This document shows, in pieces, positions 33,809 through 43,189 of a stretch of DNA of 64,000 nt. The notes beneath the pieces are model-generated. The model searched no databases. It was not told the origin of the DNA and saw nothing but the letters and a program-made list of their open reading frames with translations. Every line of letters starts with the position of its first letter. Positions within the stretch are counted from its first letter, which is position 1. The position numbers were made by a program, and so were the translations under genes. The stretch is from Flavobacteriaceae bacterium PS02337 (lineage in GTDB: Bacteria; Bacteroidota; Bacteroidia; Flavobacteriales; Flavobacteriaceae), in NCBI GenBank assembly GCA_029959285.1, contig JASCOE010000015.1, forward strand, positions 1 to 64,000, read 5' to 3'.

Positions 33809-35239
33809 TTATTGTTTAACAAGTTCTAAAATCATAAAATTGCTTTTTGGCGCCTCGCATAATGAACAGCAATACGTTTCGGGAAGATTTTCAAATAAAA
33901 TACCTTTCGGAATTCCTTGGGTTTCGTCGCCGTATTCAGAATTGTAAAGTGTTAGACATTCCTGACATTGGTAAATATCCAATTGCGGTTTTTCTTTTTT
34001 CTGTGGGTTTTCTGTGGTTTCTGATGTTGAATTTCCAAGTTCTTCAAAATATTTTCGACTTAATTCAATTAAAATCGTTGGCAATTCGAGTTTGTCAATA
34101 TCTTGAGAATGCACAATATATTCGCGCGTATTCGGATCGAAATTCTTCGCAAACAAAACATTATAAGTATCTCTGATTTTAATGGATTCTAAAGCCGTCG
34201 GAAGTTCATTTTTTTCGATAACAATCGAAGTAAAATAATGTCCGTCGCGATTGTATTCTGAAATTCCGAAATTCAATCCGTACGTACTGATGTCGAATTG
34301 ATCTAAAGTTCTAACTAAGAAAGTTTTGAGGTTTAGAGCCCATTCCATTGCAACTGGTAAATGCCAATTTAATTCTAATAATGAATGACGAACGTTGATT
34401 CCTCTTTTGCCAAGAAATTTTTCCCATTCGAGTTTTCGGTCTTTTGGAATTCCTTTTATAATGAATGATTTCCAAGGCGTGATACATATTTTTCCAATTT
34501 TGCACTCAAAACACAAATCGCACATTTCTTTCAGAAAATCTAAATCGTACAAATTATTTCGCCAATATAATCCCAACCAATATTGATCGATTCCCATTCT
34601 GTTCATTCCTTCGTAATACGGAAATGGATAAAACGGAATATTTAATGGCTTGTCAATTGTTCTGCTATTCGTGTCCAAAGCTTCGCTCACTAAAGTAAAA
34701 AGCAGTTCAATATCAACGTTTTCTTCTTCAGAAATTTTTTCGATTTCGTAATAAATTTTAGCTAAATCCCAACTGTAAAGCAAAACCGGATAAACTTCTA
34801 TTTTTTCCCATTTTGGAAGTCGAATATATAAATACCAATAATCGTCATGTTCTGAAGCTATAAAATTTAAATGTCCGGTAAACAGCGGAACCAATTGTTG
34901 TTTTGGATCGGTAACATTGACTTTCAGTTTTGGCTGTTCTTTAAATTCTTCTAAAATATATAAAAAACGATTTCCGGTAAGCCAATTGGTATTTCTGAAA
35001 ATATCAGTCGAAACATAAGAAGAAACGATATTATTACCGCTTTTTTGATCGGGATAAACAAAATGATGTTTTCCCAAAGTAGTTTTGTCCAAAGATTTAA
35101 AACCCTGCGGAAAAATAATGTCCTGTCTAGAACCAAACGAAATGGAATTTAAACCCTCTTCCAAAGCAATGTTTACTACTTCTCGTAATTCTCCTGGCGA
35201 AATAACGCCTCCTTTAACTATTAATCTTGTTAGTTCCAT
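33809..35239 (-). CDS. Half-sulfite/nitrite-reductase-like protein with C-terminal rubredoxin
   Basis: A 476-residue protein. The N-terminus (RLIVKGGVISPGELREVVNI, then ISFGSRQDIIFPQG) resembles the ferredoxin-like half-domain of siroheme nitrite/sulfite reductases and CobG. A central Cys-rich stretch CDLCFECKIGKICITPWKS recalls the CobG 'TPW' segment, but the normal siroheme C-x5-C...C-x3-C ligands are not seen. Residues 423-476 are a rubredoxin domain with CQEC (Cys425/428) and CSLC (Cys458/461). It is upstream-adjacent to nasA on the same strand with a 304-bp gap. Likely an electron carrier or accessory for nitrate/nitrite reduction; the exact role is unknown. Confidence 0.75.
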   Translation of the reverse strand: MELTRLIVKGGVISPGELREVVNIALEEGLNSISFGSRQDIIFPQGFKSLDKTTLGKHHFVYPDQKSGNNIVSSYVSTDIFRNTNWLTGNRFLYILEEFKEQPKLKVNVTDPKQQLVPLFTGHLNFIASEHDDYWYLYIRLPKWEKIEVYPVLLYSWDLAKIYYEIEKISEEENVDIELLFTLVSEALDTNSRTIDKPLNIPFYPFPYYEGMNRMGIDQYWLGLYWRNNLYDLDFLKEMCDLCFECKIGKICITPWKSFIIKGIPKDRKLEWEKFLGKRGINVRHSLLELNWHLPVAMEWALNLKTFLVRTLDQFDISTYGLNFGISEYNRDGHYFTSIVIEKNELPTALESIKIRDTYNVLFAKNFDPNTREYIVHSQDIDKLELPTILIELSRKYFEELGNSTSETTENPQKKEKPQLDIYQCQECLTLYNSEYGDETQGIPKGILFENLPETYCCSLCEAPKSNFMILELVKQ

Positions 35240-35300
35240 TTTTGTTGTTGTTTCAAGTTTCAGGTTTTATTTGTTTCAGGTTGTTGAATTGTGTTGATTT

Positions 35301-35490
35301 AAACGCAAAGTTCGCAAAGTTTTTTCGCAAAGTTTTTTAAGTTTTATAATCTGTGTGTGAAATTGTTTTCTATCGAAAAAAGTTCGCAAAGCAATAATTT
35401 AAAAATTATATCCAAAGCTTAGTGAACTTTGTCTACTCATCAAAATAAACAGAATAAACTTTGCGAAAAACCTTTGCGAACTTTGCGTTA
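35301..35490. repeat. Palindromic repeat (AACGCAAAGTTCGCAAAG ... CTTTGCGAACTTTGCGTT)
   Basis: Long inverted arms at the two ends of the 304-bp gap (35240-35543) between nasA and the rubredoxin gene, with further CGCAAAG copies inside. Same family as 26986-27109. Nothing else is seen in this gap. Confidence 0.8.
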
Positions 35491-35543
35491 AAGTTTATGT
35501 TCAAAGTAAAATAACTTGAAACATTAAACCTGAAACAAAGAAA

Positions 35544-38500
35544 TTATTTACACTTCGCCAATATCTCTTTAACTTCCGTTTTACAGCTTCCACAGCCTAA
35601 ACCGGCACCTGTGTTTTTGCATAATTCGGTAAAATCATTTACACCACTTTTGATGGTTTCTTCAATGTTTCCAGCGCCAACCTGACTGCACGAGCAGACT
35701 AGTTTTCCTAAAACTGGTTTTGCATTAGAACTTCCTCTTAAAAGCGTATTTCGTTTGTCAGATAATTCGATTTTGCTTTCAATCATGGTTTTGAATTCAG
35801 CAAATTCGTTTTTATCGCCCATCAAAATAGCTCCGACTAAAAGATCATCTTTTACGATACACTTTTTGTAATAGCGCTTTTTCAAATCGGTAAAAACAAT
35901 TTCTTCATAAGAATCATCGTTTTCTGGAATCGTCAAATCGCCAATACTGCAAAGATTTATATCTTCTAATTTTAGAATATTCATTAAAATCGAACCTTTG
36001 TAATAACTGCTTATATCGCCCGCTAAAAAGTTCGCCAAAATATCGGCTTGCTCTTCGGCAGCAGAAGTGATTCCGAATAATTTATTGTTGAATTCGGCGA
36101 TTTCTCCAATCGCAAAAATATCAGGATTTGATGTTTGCAAATACTGATTTACTTTTACTCCGCGACCACATAAAAGTCCGCTTTCGCGAGCAATTTCAAT
36201 GTTCGGAATAGTTCCAATCGTATACACAATTGCATTTGCCGTTATGATTTTTCCACTTTTTAAAGCAATTTCAATTTCATTTGGATTGTCGGTTTCAAAA
36301 ACCGTACTGACTTCATTATCAAAATAAATCTGAATGTCGCGAAGCTGAACTTCTTCTGCCAATAATTTACTAGAAATTCGATCTAACTGACGCTCCATCA
36401 AACGCGAAGCGCGCTGAATAATCGTAGTTTTTACTTTTTTATGTTTTAAAGCAGCAGCCAATTCTAAACCTAATAATCCGCCGCCAATAATGACAACATG
36501 TTGTTCTTCTGGCGGAAGATTGGTACTGTCTAAATGTTTTTTCAAACGATCGGCGTCTTCTTTTCTTCTGACTGTAAATCTTCCAGGAAGATGTAATTGC
36601 GCATTTTCGGGAACGAAAGGACGGCTTCCTGTAGCCAGAATTAAAGAATCGAAAGTGTGAATTTCGCCTAAACTGTCTTTTATGATTTTATTTGAAGCAT
36701 CTATTTTATCAATAGAAACTCCTGCCTTCATTGTAATTTTTAGTTTATTGAAAGTTTCGCCATCTTTTACTTTTAAAAGTTGTTCCCAAGTAAATTCTCC
36801 CGTCATATATTCTGGAAGTAATACACGATTGTAAAACGGATTTACTTCATTCGAAAAGACAATAATTTCATCAGTTGTATTGAATTCTCTGTAATTTTGA
36901 ATGAATCGGAAAGAAGCCGCTCCAGCGCCAACAATTGCAATTTTCTGAAACGGTTTTACATATTTCGTAATCGAAACTGTCGTGTATTTGAAATCTGGTT
37001 CTTTCGAAATTGGATCGACAACGTTGTTTGTTAAGTTGTTCGTTCTGTTTAAATCATTTTCAAGCTGTTTTCCCCAATGCATCGGAAGAAAAAGGACTTT
37101 TTCTTTGATAGAATCGGTAACTTTTGCTTTTACTCGAACTTCGCCGTTTTTGCTGGTAACGGTAACAATATCTCCGTTTTTAATATCATTTTTAAACGCA
37201 TCAATCGGATTTATTTCTAAAACTGGACTCGGAATATGTGTTAATAATCTTGAAACTTTTCCGGTTTTAGTCATCGTATGCCATTGATCGCGAATTCTTC
37301 CCGTGGTTAAAATAAAAGGAAATTCAGCATTTGGCTGAACAGATGTATTTTCAATGGAAACAGGCAAATTAAAAATTGCTTTTCCTGAAGGCGTATAGAA
37401 TTTTTTGTCTGTAAATAATCTCGGAGTTCCAGGATGATTATAATCTGGAACCGGCCATTGAAAAGTGCCTTCGTTTTTTAAACGATTATAATTTAAGAAT
37501 GAAATATCAATATTGGTATTTTTGGTAAGTGCGCAATGTTCTTTGTAGATTTCTTCGGCACTGTTGAAATTGAATCCGTTGAAATTCATTTTTTTAGCAA
37601 AACGAATCAAAATTTCAATGTCTGGAAGTGCTTCGCCCGGCGCGTTGATTCCTTTTGGTAAATAAGAAATACGACGTTCAGAATTCGTCATTGTTCCTTC
37701 TTTTTCTAACCAGCCCGCTGCAGGTAATAATAAATCGGCAAATTTGGCTGTATCGGCATTATGTGAAATATCTTGAACCACAACAAATTTAGCATTTTGA
37801 AGTGCTTTTTCGGCTCTTCTAGAATCTGGCAAACTCACTAACGGATTCGTGCAAATAATCCAAACGGCTTTCATTTTTCCGGATTCTAAAGCTTCAAACA
37901 TTTCTGTTGCCGTTAAGCCCGGTTTATCTGAAATTTCATCAACTCCCCAAAAGTCAGCAACTTCTTTTCGATGTGTTGGGTTTGCGATGTCTTTATGCGC
38001 TGCTAAAAGTGTCGCCATTCCGCCGACTTCTCGTCCGCCCATCGCGTTGGGCTGACCCGTTAATGAGAATGGTCCTGAACCCGGTTTTCCAACTTGTCCA
38101 GTTAGCAAAGATAAATTTAGTAAAGCTGTATTTTTGTCAACCCCAACCGCGCTTTGATTTAATCCCATTGCCCAAAGTGAAATAAATCCTTTGGCTTTTC
38201 CAATAATATCAGCTGCCAGTTTAATGTCGTTTACTGGAATTCCACAAAGTTTAGAAGCTTTTTCAAGCGAAGTTCCTAAAACTAAATCTTTATATTGTTT
38301 GAAATTCTCGGCGTGGTTTTTCACAAAATCATGATCTACATGACCTTTTTCGATAATTCGTCTAGCAATGGCGTGATACAAAATAATGTCAGAACCTGGA
38401 ATAATCTGCAAATGTAAATCGGCGAAAGCTGCGGTGTCTGTTCGTCTTGGATCGATACAAATTACTTTTATTTTCGGATTTTTCTCTTTGTGTTTTTCTA

Positions 38501-39059
38501 GTCTTCTGAAAAGAATAGGGTGGCACCAAGCCGGATTTGCGCCCGTAATTAAAAAAGTATCGGCCAATTCGATATCATCGTAAGCAATTGGAACAGAATC
38601 TTCACCAAAAGTTTTTTTATAACCCACAACGGCAGAACTCATACAAAGTCTCGAATTAGTATCGATATTATTGGTTTTCAAAAAACCTTTTACCAATTTA
38701 TTGACTAAGTAATATTCTTCGGTTAAACATTGACCCGAAATATAAAATCCAACGCTATCTGGTCCGTGTTTTTTTATGATAGAAGAAAAAACTGCTGCGG
38801 CGCGATCTAATGCAGTATCCCAACTCACGCGTTCCAGCGGATAATTTTTGCTTCCGCGCATTTCAGGATATAAAATTCTGTCTGAAGTATCGTTAACTAC
38901 GTAATGCAGATTCATTCCTTTAGAACATAACATTCCTTTGTTTACAGGATGATCTTTGTCGCCTTCAACCATTACACCATTTTTAGCATCGTTGGTCACG
39001 ATTATTCCGCAGCCAACGCCGCAATAGGAACAGGTAGTTTTGATCTTAGTACTTTGCAT
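35544..39059 (-). CDS. nasA: Assimilatory nitrate reductase fused to NAD(P)H-oxidising flavoprotein and BFD [2Fe-2S] domain
   Basis: A 1171-residue three-module enzyme reducing nitrate to nitrite in the cytosol. Residues ~1-690 are a molybdopterin bis-MGD oxidoreductase with the [4Fe-4S] motif CSYCGVGC...CSKG and no Tat signal, as in NasA/NarB. Residues ~700-1090 are an FAD/NAD(P)H reductase like NirB and NasC, with IAIVGAGAASFRF and VVIIGGGLLGLELAAALK as dinucleotide loops. The last ~50 residues are a BFD-like [2Fe-2S] domain (CSCSQVG...GCGSCKTEV). In Klebsiella-type systems the electron-transfer part is a separate protein; here it is on the same chain, so no partner is needed. The gene is divergent from an Fnr-type regulator. 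Confidence 0.94.
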   Translation of the reverse strand: MQSTKIKTTCSYCGVGCGIIVTNDAKNGVMVEGDKDHPVNKGMLCSKGMNLHYVVNDTSDRILYPEMRGSKNYPLERVSWDTALDRAAAVFSSIIKKHGPDSVGFYISGQCLTEEYYLVNKLVKGFLKTNNIDTNSRLCMSSAVVGYKKTFGEDSVPIAYDDIELADTFLITGANPAWCHPILFRRLEKHKEKNPKIKVICIDPRRTDTAAFADLHLQIIPGSDIILYHAIARRIIEKGHVDHDFVKNHAENFKQYKDLVLGTSLEKASKLCGIPVNDIKLAADIIGKAKGFISLWAMGLNQSAVGVDKNTALLNLSLLTGQVGKPGSGPFSLTGQPNAMGGREVGGMATLLAAHKDIANPTHRKEVADFWGVDEISDKPGLTATEMFEALESGKMKAVWIICTNPLVSLPDSRRAEKALQNAKFVVVQDISHNADTAKFADLLLPAAGWLEKEGTMTNSERRISYLPKGINAPGEALPDIEILIRFAKKMNFNGFNFNSAEEIYKEHCALTKNTNIDISFLNYNRLKNEGTFQWPVPDYNHPGTPRLFTDKKFYTPSGKAIFNLPVSIENTSVQPNAEFPFILTTGRIRDQWHTMTKTGKVSRLLTHIPSPVLEINPIDAFKNDIKNGDIVTVTSKNGEVRVKAKVTDSIKEKVLFLPMHWGKQLENDLNRTNNLTNNVVDPISKEPDFKYTTVSITKYVKPFQKIAIVGAGAASFRFIQNYREFNTTDEIIVFSNEVNPFYNRVLLPEYMTGEFTWEQLLKVKDGETFNKLKITMKAGVSIDKIDASNKIIKDSLGEIHTFDSLILATGSRPFVPENAQLHLPGRFTVRRKEDADRLKKHLDSTNLPPEEQHVVIIGGGLLGLELAAALKHKKVKTTIIQRASRLMERQLDRISSKLLAEEVQLRDIQIYFDNEVSTVFETDNPNEIEIALKSGKIITANAIVYTIGTIPNIEIARESGLLCGRGVKVNQYLQTSNPDIFAIGEIAEFNNKLFGITSAAEEQADILANFLAGDISSYYKGSILMNILKLEDINLCSIGDLTIPENDDSYEEIVFTDLKKRYYKKCIVKDDLLVGAILMGDKNEFAEFKTMIESKIELSDKRNTLLRGSSNAKPVLGKLVCSCSQVGAGNIEETIKSGVNDFTELCKNTGAGLGCGSCKTEVKEILAKCK

Positions 39060-39099
39060 TACAGTTCGGTTTTAAATAAATCACTTACTTAATTCAAAA

Positions 39100-39131
39100 C
39101 AAAAATAAGTATTTTTTAAGTATTAATACTT
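39100..39131 (-). promoter_or_regulatory. nasA promoter with AAGTA-N4-TACTT palindrome
   Basis: On the minus strand a -7 box TATTTTTG (39107-39100) is directly preceded by the half-site TACTT (39111-39107, sharing one base). A full palindrome AAGTA-TTAA-TACTT (39118-39131, perfect 18 bp as TTAAGTATTAATACTTAA) lies next upstream. The palindrome is shared with the divergent regulator gene. Confidence 0.65.
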
Positions 39132-39151
39132 AATTTTTAAATTTATTTTTA

Positions 39152-39159
39152 TATTTTTG
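39152..39159 (+). promoter_or_regulatory. Putative -7 box of the Fnr-type regulator gene
   Basis: TATTTTTG fits TAnnTTTG. It lies 52 bp before the start codon and 20 bp downstream of the AAGTATTAATACTT palindrome, so autoregulation is plausible. Confidence 0.5.
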
Positions 39160-39211
39160 ATGAAAACAAATGAGGATCAACAAATACGTTTAATGCCGAA
39201 AAATTGCACTC

Positions 39212-39916
39212 ATGAAAGAAGCACAATCTATTTGTTACAATTGCGTCAATGAAAATTGTTTCATTAAAAAACACTTGCATTTAGAGCAAATGAAGCAGTA
39301 TGTTTTAAAGAAGCATAGTTTTGTCTGCAAAAAATCACAGCAGTTTATTATGGAAGGTGCGCCGTTGCAAGGGCTTTATTTTATTTGTAAAGGAAAAGCG
39401 AAAACGGTAAAAACGGGAATTAATGGGCGCGAACAAATTGTGCGTTTAACTACAAACGGCGATACAATCGGCTTTCGCGGATTCGGAACGGTTAAACGTT
39501 ATTTAATTGGTGCTTACGCTTTGGAAGATACTGTTTTATGTAATTTCAGTAACGAAACCATGATGGAAATTTTACAGCACGTTCCTGAATTTACGTACGC
39601 TTTAATGTTGTTTTATGCTGATGAACTGAACAAGAGCGAAAACAATATTCGTAAAATTGCTCACATGAATGTTCGTGAACGAATTATTGATTTACTGCTT
39701 TATATTCATCGTAAATTCGGACAAACAAATGGTTTGATTGATATTGAGCTTTCGCGAAAAGAAATTGCAGATTTTGCAGGAACTACTGAAGAACAAGCGA
39801 TTCGTATTTTATCTAGTCTTAAAAAAGAAGCTTTGATTAAAACAGAAGGAAAACGTGTTGGAATTTTAGGTATTTCAGAATTGCGATCTGAAATTATGGA
39901 GCACAAATATTTTTAA
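39212..39916 (+). CDS. Crp/Fnr family regulator, probable nitrate-assimilation regulator
   Basis: A 234-residue regulator with a cNMP-fold sensor domain (about 20-145) and a winged HTH at the C-terminus. The recognition helix region GTTEEQAIRILSSL keeps the Fnr-type Glu and Arg that contact DNA. The N-terminus has Cys8-x2-Cys11-x4-Cys16, with further cysteines at 39 and 59. This resembles but does not equal the Fnr C-x2-C-x5-C cluster motif, so an iron-sulfur sensor of O2 or NO is possible. It is divergent from nasA across a palindrome AAGTA-N4-TACTT, an Fnr-like 5-4-5 geometry that recurs at moeA, narK and nirB. It is the best candidate for binding there. Confidence 0.88.
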   Translation: MKEAQSICYNCVNENCFIKKHLHLEQMKQYVLKKHSFVCKKSQQFIMEGAPLQGLYFICKGKAKTVKTGINGREQIVRLTTNGDTIGFRGFGTVKRYLIGAYALEDTVLCNFSNETMMEILQHVPEFTYALMLFYADELNKSENNIRKIAHMNVRERIIDLLLYIHRKFGQTNGLIDIELSRKEIADFAGTTEEQAIRILSSLKKEALIKTEGKRVGILGISELRSEIMEHKYF

Positions 39917-39969
39917 TTTAAAGTTCTAAGTTGCTAAGATTCTAAGATGCTAAGGTTTTCTATTATGAT

Positions 39970-40590
39970 CTATTTTTTTCTTCCCACAAATCGAATTACA
40001 GAACCTGTTCCGTTATGGAATAAACCTTCGTTGAGTTCGATTTCTTTTTCTTCTAATTCGATGATTTCATAATTGGGAAAATCGGCTTTGATTTCTTCGA
40101 TTGAAAAAAGTGATTCAATATCTTTTGGTCCGCCGACTTTTTCGTTTTGGGTTACATATTCTAAATGTTTTTTGCTGAAAGCTTCAAAAATAATAATCCC
40201 GTCTTTTTTTAAAAGTTGGTCGAGTTGTCTGTGAATTTTAGATTTAATTGCTGCCGGAAAATGCGCGTAAATTAAAGCAATTACATCAAATTGTTTTTCC
40301 TGAAAATCCAACGTTTCTAATTCTCCAACTTGATAATCTATTGAAACATTATTAGATTTAGCAAGTTTTAAAGCTTTGTTTTTTCCTTCTTCACTAATAT
40401 CAAAAGCGGAAACTTTCCATCCTAATTTTGCAGCAAAAATGGCATTTCTTCCTTCGCCTTCGGCAGGAAAAAGAATTGAACTAGGATTTAATTTTTCGAT
40501 TTGTTCTTTTAAGAAATTGTTGGGTTCTTCGCCGTATGCAAATTCTTCGTTTTTGTAGCGGTCATCCCATCGCTGAGTCCAGTTGGTCAT
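39970..40590 (-). CDS. Class I SAM-dependent methyltransferase
   Basis: A 206-residue methyltransferase with N-terminal [20 protein letters not shown] (a TehB/thiopurine-methyltransferase-like start). The SAM-binding motif I is [20 protein letters not shown], the acidic end of beta-2 is AFDIS, and motif IV lies near [12 protein letters not shown]. The substrate is not identifiable. It is convergent with the Fnr-type gene, separated by a short run of AAGTTCTAAGTTGCTAAG-type direct repeats (39921-39956). Confidence 0.87.
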   Translation of the reverse strand: MTNWTQRWDDRYKNEEFAYGEEPNNFLKEQIEKLNPSSILFPAEGEGRNAIFAAKLGWKVSAFDISEEGKNKALKLAKSNNVSIDYQVGELETLDFQEKQFDVIALIYAHFPAAIKSKIHRQLDQLLKKDGIIIFEAFSKKHLEYVTQNEKVGGPKDIESLFSIEEIKADFPNYEIIELEEKEIELNEGLFHNGTGSVIRFVGRKK

Positions 40591-40648
40591 AGTTTTATAT
40601 ATTGAATATTGTAATTTCGGGTTATGAGTTTCATTTGGGAAAAGTTTT

Positions 40649-41158
40649 TTAAATTGATTTTATAATCACATTTTGATTTCTATTTTCAATTTCATTTTTC
40701 CATTTTTCTCTTTTTGTAACAACGAATTGTTCTTTTAAACCATTTTCCATTTTTACTAATAATCCGTTGTTTACCATTCCTAAAGTTTTTTCAAATTCTA
40801 TCGACGTAATATCTTGAAGATCAATTATACATTCATGTTTTTGAAGAAAATTAAGGATATTCGTTTGAAAGATTAATTGATTTTCTGTTAAATACAGATT
40901 CCCTCCAACCGCTATGCCATTTAAAAAGTGATTTGCTCTTCCAGAATAGACTATATTTTTTAACTCTTGAAAAATAATTCCTCCATTTTTTATGTGTGCA
41001 AACACCTTAAAATAAGAAATTAATGTCATTAAAATGAATATAAATATTGCAATGACCACTAGAACATCTGAAGTGATATTTTTTTTAAAATAAAAATAAA
41101 TAGTAAAAAAAATGCTTGCTCCTATGCCTAAAAAAAGTGAGTATTTTAATCTTTGCAT
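40649..41158 (-). CDS. Two-TM membrane protein of unknown function
   Basis: A 169-residue protein with two N-terminal membrane helices (about residues 8-24 and 32-50), then a cytosolic beta-rich part. That part ([41 protein letters not shown]) looks like a GRAM/PH-type domain by pattern (GGxLYLTxxxLIF). I do not recognise a specific family. No operon partner is evident. Confidence 0.7.
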   Translation of the reverse strand: MQRLKYSLFLGIGASIFFTIYFYFKKNITSDVLVVIAIFIFILMTLISYFKVFAHIKNGGIIFQELKNIVYSGRANHFLNGIAVGGNLYLTENQLIFQTNILNFLQKHECIIDLQDITSIEFEKTLGMVNNGLLVKMENGLKEQFVVTKREKWKNEIENRNQNVIIKSI

Positions 41159-41250
41159 TTCTTCCTGTATTTTTTATAAATTGATTTAATGTAGACTCTA
41201 TTTTTATTAACGAAAGTACAAATTAAAGTCAGATATTAAATGAAGAAAAA

Positions 41251-41280
41251 AAGCCCTTTTCCAAATTTGAAAAAGAGCTT
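41251..41280. terminator. Hairpin after the 41.3-41.7 kb gene
   Basis: AAGCCCTTTTCC / GAAAAAGAGCTT form a stem with one wobble pair and one mismatch and A/T runs on both sides, 42 bp past the stop codon of the minus-strand gene. Confidence 0.6.
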
Positions 41281-41321
41281 TTTTATAATATTTAGATTTA
41301 AAAGATCTGTCTTTTTTAGTC

Positions 41322-41687
41322 TTAACCAACAAGCGTTGAAGTACCGCTATTAATATCAATTTCTACAAAATTATGTTTTCCGATAACGATAAGCAGTTTG
41401 TTAGAATTATATCCTACATATCTTATTTCTGGTTCTCCTTTTTTTGGTTCTCCGCAAACAGAAATTACATTAGTTTGCCATTTTAATTTGCTTCTTTTGT
41501 AAGCAGAAATGGTTTGTAAATCGTTTTCAACATAATAAATAATGTTGTTTTTTTTGATTCCTCTTTTTTGCGTTTTGGCAAAATTAATTTCGGAGTTTTT
41601 TGAAATTAAATCATCATTGTATTTTTGAGCAATGCCAGATTGCGTAACAATGAAAGTTAACATTGATAATTTTAGAAATTGTTTCAT
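41322..41687 (-). CDS. Small exported protein of unknown function
   Basis: About 121 residues from the start at 41687, which opens a Sec signal (MKQFLKLSMLTFIVTQSGIA). The longer frame to 41720 lacks a signal and is less likely. The mature part is a small beta-rich domain containing NNIIYYVENDLQTISAYKRS and CGEPKKGEPEIRYVGYNS. I do not recognise the family. Confidence 0.65.
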   Translation of the reverse strand: MKQFLKLSMLTFIVTQSGIAQKYNDDLISKNSEINFAKTQKRGIKKNNIIYYVENDLQTISAYKRSKLKWQTNVISVCGEPKKGEPEIRYVGYNSNKLLIVIGKHNFVEIDINSGTSTLVG

Positions 41688-41770
41688 TAGGATAGAATTT
41701 GGGGTTCGTAATCGCTTCAAATATAATTAATTAAAGTATATAATGGATTTTTTTATAAGAAAAAAAAATA

Positions 41771-41794
41771 CCCTTTTCTAAAATAAGAAAAGGG
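41771..41794 (-). terminator. Terminator of the porin gene
   Basis: Stem CCCTTTTCT / AGAAAAGGG (9 bp, 6-nt loop), 31 bp after the stop codon. On the minus strand it is followed by a run of T (41761-41768 is A8). Confidence 0.8.
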
Positions 41795-41824
41795 CAAAAT
41801 AAATAAGTTAATTTTGAAGATAAA

Positions 41825-43093
41825 TTATTTTTTCCAACTAAAAATTCTAGGATTAACAGAAACCATTAACCACGCCCAATTATTGGTGTGTCCAGCGTCT
41901 CCACTTTTAATAAATTCTAAAGTTTTAGAACCGAACATTTGAGAATAACCTCCTGTAACTATAATGTCTTTTTTGAAGTTGTAACCAAAAGTTGCGTCTA
42001 TTTCAGTTCCTAAATAAGAATCTAGTTTTTCATTTAAAGGCGTAACAACATCGGCAGCAGATAAAAATACGTGCGGAATCAAAGCAAATTGCCATTTGTT
42101 TACATTGTAATTCAATTTTACAAATGCATCTTGTAAACCAACATTATTTAAGTGATTTCCAACATAAAAATAATCCATATAACCATTAAAACCGTGATTC
42201 GTTCCAAAAATCGGATTGAAAGATTTTATAACTGTACTTCCGTCGTTTTTGTCTTTTCCAGAAAGGAATTCATATCCTAAACCTGCTTTAAAAGAATCTG
42301 TTATTTGATAGCCAAAATTTGCAGCGGCATTCCAGGCGCTTACTTGTTGGTCCGTACTTTTTCCAGTTTGCCCGTAAGCCCAAAAATTAGAATCGATTTT
42401 ACCTTTTTTATACGTTAAGTATGGACCGAAAGTCTGTTTGTAATCAACTAATAATTTGGTTGAAGGAGCAGGATCCGGCGCATATTCATAACCTGTATTT
42501 AGCAATAAGAAACTCAAACCAAAAGCTTCATTAAATTGGTTATGATACCATGCATATTGTAGCGTTTTATAATTAGCGACAGTGTAGGGCGTTTGAAATG
42601 TGTTTTCGGCATTAGAATTATAAGCTCCTCCAAAATCTAATTTTTGCGTTTCAGTATGATATGAAACCGTTAACGCATCATGGCTTTGTGCTTGTGAAGC
42701 CCAATCTTGTTCTCCAAAAATACGTTGATTGTCATAAGAAAGCACTTGACGTCCCATTCTGGCGCTCCATTTTTCGGTGAAATTATATTGTGCCCAAGCT
42801 TCAAAAACCGCTACACCATTTTTGTCAGCTGGAGCTGTCGGAGCCACATCGCCCCATGTTCTGGTATTTTGCAGGGTCAATTTTACAATCAGGTCTTCTT
42901 GTTTGAAATTGAAATTTAAACGTGAACGTTGTGAAACCTGAGAAGTGCCTTTTTGCCCTTCAGGAAGAAGTGTTTTGTAGCTATTTCGGTATTCAAAACG
43001 GGGTCTGATTTGTAAATTTACATCTAATTCTTGTGCTTGGATTTCGAAACTTAATCCTACGATAAGTATTAAAATTAGTTTAAGTTTTTTCAT
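41825..43093 (-). CDS. Alginate-export-type outer-membrane porin
   Basis: A 422-residue beta-barrel protein with a Sec signal (residues 1-20), NLQIRPRFEYRNSYKTLL near the start, alternating aromatic strands (WSARMGRQVLSYDNQRIFGE), and an unusual C-terminal strand ending VSVNPRIFSWKK. The pattern matches the alginate_exp/AlgE-like porin family, whose members pass varied anions and small solutes. It is located 96 bp downstream of narK on the same strand, so it is probably the outer-membrane entry path for nitrate or nitrite; that is inference from context. Confidence 0.82.
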   Translation of the reverse strand: MKKLKLILILIVGLSFEIQAQELDVNLQIRPRFEYRNSYKTLLPEGQKGTSQVSQRSRLNFNFKQEDLIVKLTLQNTRTWGDVAPTAPADKNGVAVFEAWAQYNFTEKWSARMGRQVLSYDNQRIFGEQDWASQAQSHDALTVSYHTETQKLDFGGAYNSNAENTFQTPYTVANYKTLQYAWYHNQFNEAFGLSFLLLNTGYEYAPDPAPSTKLLVDYKQTFGPYLTYKKGKIDSNFWAYGQTGKSTDQQVSAWNAAANFGYQITDSFKAGLGYEFLSGKDKNDGSTVIKSFNPIFGTNHGFNGYMDYFYVGNHLNNVGLQDAFVKLNYNVNKWQFALIPHVFLSAADVVTPLNEKLDSYLGTEIDATFGYNFKKDIIVTGGYSQMFGSKTLEFIKSGDAGHTNNWAWLMVSVNPRIFSWKK

Positions 43094-43189
43094 AAAATGG
43101 TTCTATTTTTATCGAAGGTAAATTTATAAGAAAATGCTATCGTTAATTATGATTTCAGTCATAAATTCTAATATTTTTTTAATCTATGT

